Positions 23,760-25,719 of a stretch of DNA of 25,719 nt are shown piece after piece (the first letter of the stretch is position 1; each line of letters starts with the position of its first letter). This DNA is from CAZTAO01 sp964611645. Its GTDB lineage: Bacteria; Armatimonadota; UBA5829. The notes beneath the pieces are model-generated. The model searched no databases. It worked only from the letters and a program-made list of their open reading frames with translations, and was not told the origin of the DNA. The stretch is taken from NCBI GenBank assembly GCA_964611645.1, contig CAZTAO010000063.1, positions 1 through 25,719 on the forward strand. The letters are read 5' to 3'. Made by a program: the position numbers and the translations under genes.

Positions 23760-23867
23760 CCGCTAGTCCTGAGTAGACGCGAGGAACGAGCGGCGTATCG
23801 AAGGACGGTGCTCCGGTTGTCGCCCTTCGATACACTCGCTAGCCGCGCTCGCACTCAGGGCTAGCGG
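23760..23867. repeat. 108-bp imperfect inverted repeat
   Basis: The ends CCGCTAGTCCTGAGT (23760-23774) and ACTCAGGGCTAGCGG (23853-23867) pair with one mismatch. An inner pair, GTATCGAAGG (23795-23804) and CCTTCGATAC (23824-23833), also matches exactly. No coding potential is seen. It has the form of a MITE-like dispersed element and occupies most of the 250-base gap between metW and the SDR gene. The remaining bases of the gap (23679-23759) show only a CATCCTGAGCAATGG fragment of repeat-like character. Confidence 0.75.
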
Positions 23868-23932
23868 AATCACTCCCTGCACCGACATTCTCGTCAGCGG
23901 TTATTCGACAACCAATGGAGGAACCGCATCTC

Positions 23933-24670
23933 TTGAGTAGCATCAAAGGAAAAGTAGCCCTGATAACAGGCGCGAACCGTGGGATTGGCAGAGCGATTGC
24001 GGAGCTGTTCGCAAGGGAAGGCGCAGTTGTGGCTGGGGCGGCGCGCAATGTCGAACTGCTGGAAGAGGTATGTTCCGGCATTCGGACAAGCGGCGGCAAG
24101 GCGACTGCTTATCAACTGGATTTGCGGGATGAGAAGTCCATAAAGAGCGTGATTGAGAAGGTCCAGGACGATTTGGGGCCTATCGATATCCTGATCAACA
24201 ATGCCGGGGTCATCCACCTCAAGACCATTACCGATACTCCCACCGACATACTCGACGAGATAATGGACATCAACCTGCGGGGAGTATTCATCACCTGCCG
24301 GGAAGTTCTGCCCTCTATGATGGAGCGGCGATCTGGCCGAATCATCAACCTTGGCTCGCTTGCCGGGCGGACGGGCTACGTGGAGCAGGCAGCTTACTGC
24401 GCGTCCAAGCACGCCATGGTCGGGTTCACGAGAGTGCTCGCGATGGAAGCGCAGGCGTTTGGCGTGCGGGTGCATCTGCTAAGCCCCGGCGGTGTGCGGA
24501 CCGAAATGACCACCGAGCTTCGAGCATTCAGAAACGAGCCTGAAGACTCGCCCGACTGGATGACTGCCGAGGAAGTGGCCGAAGCGGCCCTCTACCTGTG
24601 CGGTCAGGAAGGCGCGGGCGTGACTGACGAGATCGTGCTGCGCCGCTTCAAGTCCGCCCCCTGGCGGTAG
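23933..24670 (+). CDS. Short-chain dehydrogenase/reductase (SDR family)
   Basis: A 245-residue classical SDR, an NAD(P)-dependent oxidoreductase of the cytoplasm. TTG 23933 is preferred because GGAGG (23917-23921) lies 11 bases before it and the protein then starts MSSIKGKVALITGA like its relatives; ATG 23915 has no ribosome binding site and overlaps that GGAGG. The cofactor motif is TGANRGIG (12-19), NNAG is at 89-92, and the catalytic Ser142, Tyr155 and Lys159 are all present. Asn in the NxxG active-site context lies in MDINLRGVF. The C-terminus has LSPGGVRTEM. It resembles FabG-like reductases, but the substrate is unknown. It stands alone on the plus strand, convergent with the phosphatase gene. 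Confidence 0.92.
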   Translation: MSSIKGKVALITGANRGIGRAIAELFAREGAVVAGAARNVELLEEVCSGIRTSGGKATAYQLDLRDEKSIKSVIEKVQDDLGPIDILINNAGVIHLKTITDTPTDILDEIMDINLRGVFITCREVLPSMMERRSGRIINLGSLAGRTGYVEQAAYCASKHAMVGFTRVLAMEAQAFGVRVHLLSPGGVRTEMTTELRAFRNEPEDSPDWMTAEEVAEAALYLCGQEGAGVTDEIVLRRFKSAPWR

Positions 24671-24673
24671 TCT

Positions 24674-25465
24674 CTAGGCCTCAGACCGGCTCTGGTTGAT
24701 GACATCCATTAGCAGCGCGTGGATCGGCGGGTTGGCCGCCAGAATCTCTATTTCCTTCTGTGCGAGGTCGATTGGATTGTTGTTGAAGTCAGTCACAATC
24801 GCCCCTGCCTGCTCGCAGATGGCTATTCCGGCGCAGACGTCCCACGACTTGACCCCCGACTGGATGTAAGCGTGCAGCCTGCCGGATGCGACATAGGCCA
24901 AAGCAAGCGCCGCTGAACCAAACCTGCGGAAGTAGGAAGTGTCATTGCTGAGGCGTTCTATGTAGTCGATGAACCGACGCCTGTCTGTGCGGTGCTTCAT
25001 CCAACTCACGTTGATCAGGATGTCCTCGAGGGTGGATTGGGTGGAGGTTGTGAACCGCTCGCCGTTCACGCTCGCGCCAGCTCCGGGGCTGGCGAAGAAC
25101 ATCTCATCATGCACGGGGTCATATATCGCGCCAACCTCGGGGCGACCATTTCTCGTAATGCCAATCGAAACGCAGAACATCGGTATGCCGACCACGTAGT
25201 TCCGGGTGCCGTCTATAGGGTCGATCACCCACACTCCGTCGCCCTTGTCCTCGCACAGCGCCCCACCCTCCTCGGATAGTATCCCGGCGTTAGGGCATTC
25301 CCTGGTCACCCGCGAGACTATGTATTCCTCAGAAGCTAGGTCGACCTCAGTAACAATATCACCCAGGCCGGTCTTCTGCGTGGTAGATTTCACGCTCGCG
25401 TACTTGTCCATCACTATCCTGCCCGCCCCTCGAGCCACGTCCTGAATGAAACTGTCTATCTCCAC
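24674..25465 (-). CDS. Inositol monophosphatase family protein
   Basis: A 263-residue Mg-dependent phosphatase. GTG 25465 is chosen because AGGAG (25480-25476) lies 10 bases upstream; the frame extends to 25510, but those codons overlap the promoter. Metal-site motifs are GDIVTEVD (35-42), ILSEEGG around Glu65/Glu66, WVIDPIDGTRNYV with the signature DPIDGT (82-87), and SWDVCAG with Trp208-Asp209. All acidic ligands are present, so it should be active. Likely substrates are inositol-1-phosphate, histidinol phosphate or sugar phosphates; the sequence does not decide. Its 3' end converges with the SDR gene 3 bases away. Confidence 0.93.
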   Translation of the reverse strand: MEIDSFIQDVARGAGRIVMDKYASVKSTTQKTGLGDIVTEVDLASEEYIVSRVTRECPNAGILSEEGGALCEDKGDGVWVIDPIDGTRNYVVGIPMFCVSIGITRNGRPEVGAIYDPVHDEMFFASPGAGASVNGERFTTSTQSTLEDILINVSWMKHRTDRRRFIDYIERLSNDTSYFRRFGSAALALAYVASGRLHAYIQSGVKSWDVCAGIAICEQAGAIVTDFNNNPIDLAQKEIEILAANPPIHALLMDVINQSRSEA

Positions 25466-25498
25466 AATACAACCACTCCTATCTGCTTTGTCGGCCTC

Positions 25499-25527
25499 AT
25501 TATAGCACATCGCGAGTCCATTGACAG
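25499..25527 (-). promoter_or_regulatory. Promoter of the inositol monophosphatase-family gene
   Basis: On the minus strand CTGTCA (25527-25522) and a perfect TATAAT (25504-25499) are separated by 17 bases. The -35 box shares bases 25522-25526 with the -35 box of the divergent plus-strand promoter. Confidence 0.7.
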
Positions 25528-25549
25528 GACTAAGACCAAGTGATATATT
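25521..25549 (+). promoter_or_regulatory. Divergent promoter of the right-edge gene
   Basis: A perfect TTGACA (25521-25526) and TATATT (25544-25549) are separated by 17 bases. The start near 25556 leaves a leader of about 65 bases before the ATG at 25621. Confidence 0.75.
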
Positions 25550-25620
25550 CTACGTGTTGGCAAGATATGAAACACCAGAGAACTGCAATTCCACTCATAT
25601 ACCACAAATTGGAGAACAGG

Positions 25621-25710
25621 ATGATTCGGTTACTAGCCCAGGTTATGTGCGCGATTGCCCTGCTATGTATGCCCCGCCCCCGGTTTTTCTTGGACACAGA
25701 AATGAGGTAA
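25621..25710 (+). pseudogene. Start of a secreted-protein gene, apparently interrupted
   Basis: ATG 25621 has GGAG (25611-25614) 6 bases upstream and a good promoter. The first 17 residues (MIRLLAQVMCAIALLCM) look like the start of a signal peptide. The reading then passes into PRPRFFLDTEMR and stops at TAA 25708-25710, which is not a plausible protein end. The change coincides with the proposed insertion-sequence end at 25670. The gene's identity cannot be recovered from this window. Confidence 0.5.
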
Positions 25711-25719
25711 ACTGTGTCT
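25670..25719 (+). mobile_element. Possible left end of an insertion sequence (IS3-like), running off the window
   Basis: TGCCCCGCCCCCGG followed by TTTTTCTTGGACAC resembles the TG-starting terminal repeats I associate with IS3-type elements. GAGG (25704-25707) then sits where a transposase orfA ribosome binding site is expected. GACACAG (25693-25699) and CTGTGTC (25712-25718) could fold over it, as IS elements often do to limit outside-driven expression. The transposase itself lies beyond the window, so the family is a guess. Confidence 0.4.

Overview
This 25.7 kb window looks like an environmental bacterial chromosome with about 58-60% G+C. Pointers to lineage are an H-X9-DG-type prepilin-like protein, a GHL6-type glycosidase, a Gfo/Idh/MocA oxidoreductase, large repeat-built secreted proteins and many short palindromic intergenic repeats. 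That mix is typical of Armatimonadota (less likely Planctomycetota or a relative). No rRNA or tRNA gene is visible, so the phylum is an inference. TGA is a normal stop here (the nitroreductase, PFL and metX genes all end in it).

Layout. 1-264 is the 3' end of a secreted protein gene, closed by a strong terminator. 333-5152 (+) carries a secreted TPR protein and a GHL6-like glycosidase. 5299-6068 (+) is a self-contained ribosomal protein L25/CTC unit with promoter and terminator. 6243-7653 (-) is a glutamate dehydrogenase with a terminator-like hairpin in its leader. 7769-13518 (-) holds two large secreted proteins, one a predicted metalloprotease with a PKD domain and one a seven-repeat beta-propeller with an Ig-like domain. 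Both end in the same three-copy C-terminal module, and the partial gene at position 1 carries the same motif. 13614-14651 (+) is a ferredoxin-nitroreductase fusion. 14839-16089 (-) is a pilin-like gene lying behind a complete cobalamin riboswitch with its own promoter and terminator. 16182-18473 (-) is a Gfo/Idh/MocA oxidoreductase followed by a membrane protein gene split by an in-frame TGA.

18580-23678 (+) is a compact operon: ACT-domain regulator, PFL/UPF0210 protein, MetY, MetX and MetW, with overlapping or nearly abutting genes. MetX acetylates homoserine and MetY sulfhydrylates the product to homocysteine, giving direct-sulfhydrylation methionine synthesis; MetW is the usual partner of MetX. 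A short-chain dehydrogenase (+) and an inositol monophosphatase-family gene (-) follow. At the right edge a divergent promoter drives a secreted-protein gene that appears to be cut by the end of an insertion sequence.

The strongest leads are the C-terminal repeat module shared by three genes, the cobalamin riboswitch with no B12 gene behind it, the TGA-split membrane protein, and the dense population of palindromic repeats between genes. No CRISPR array, phage block or biosynthetic cluster was seen.
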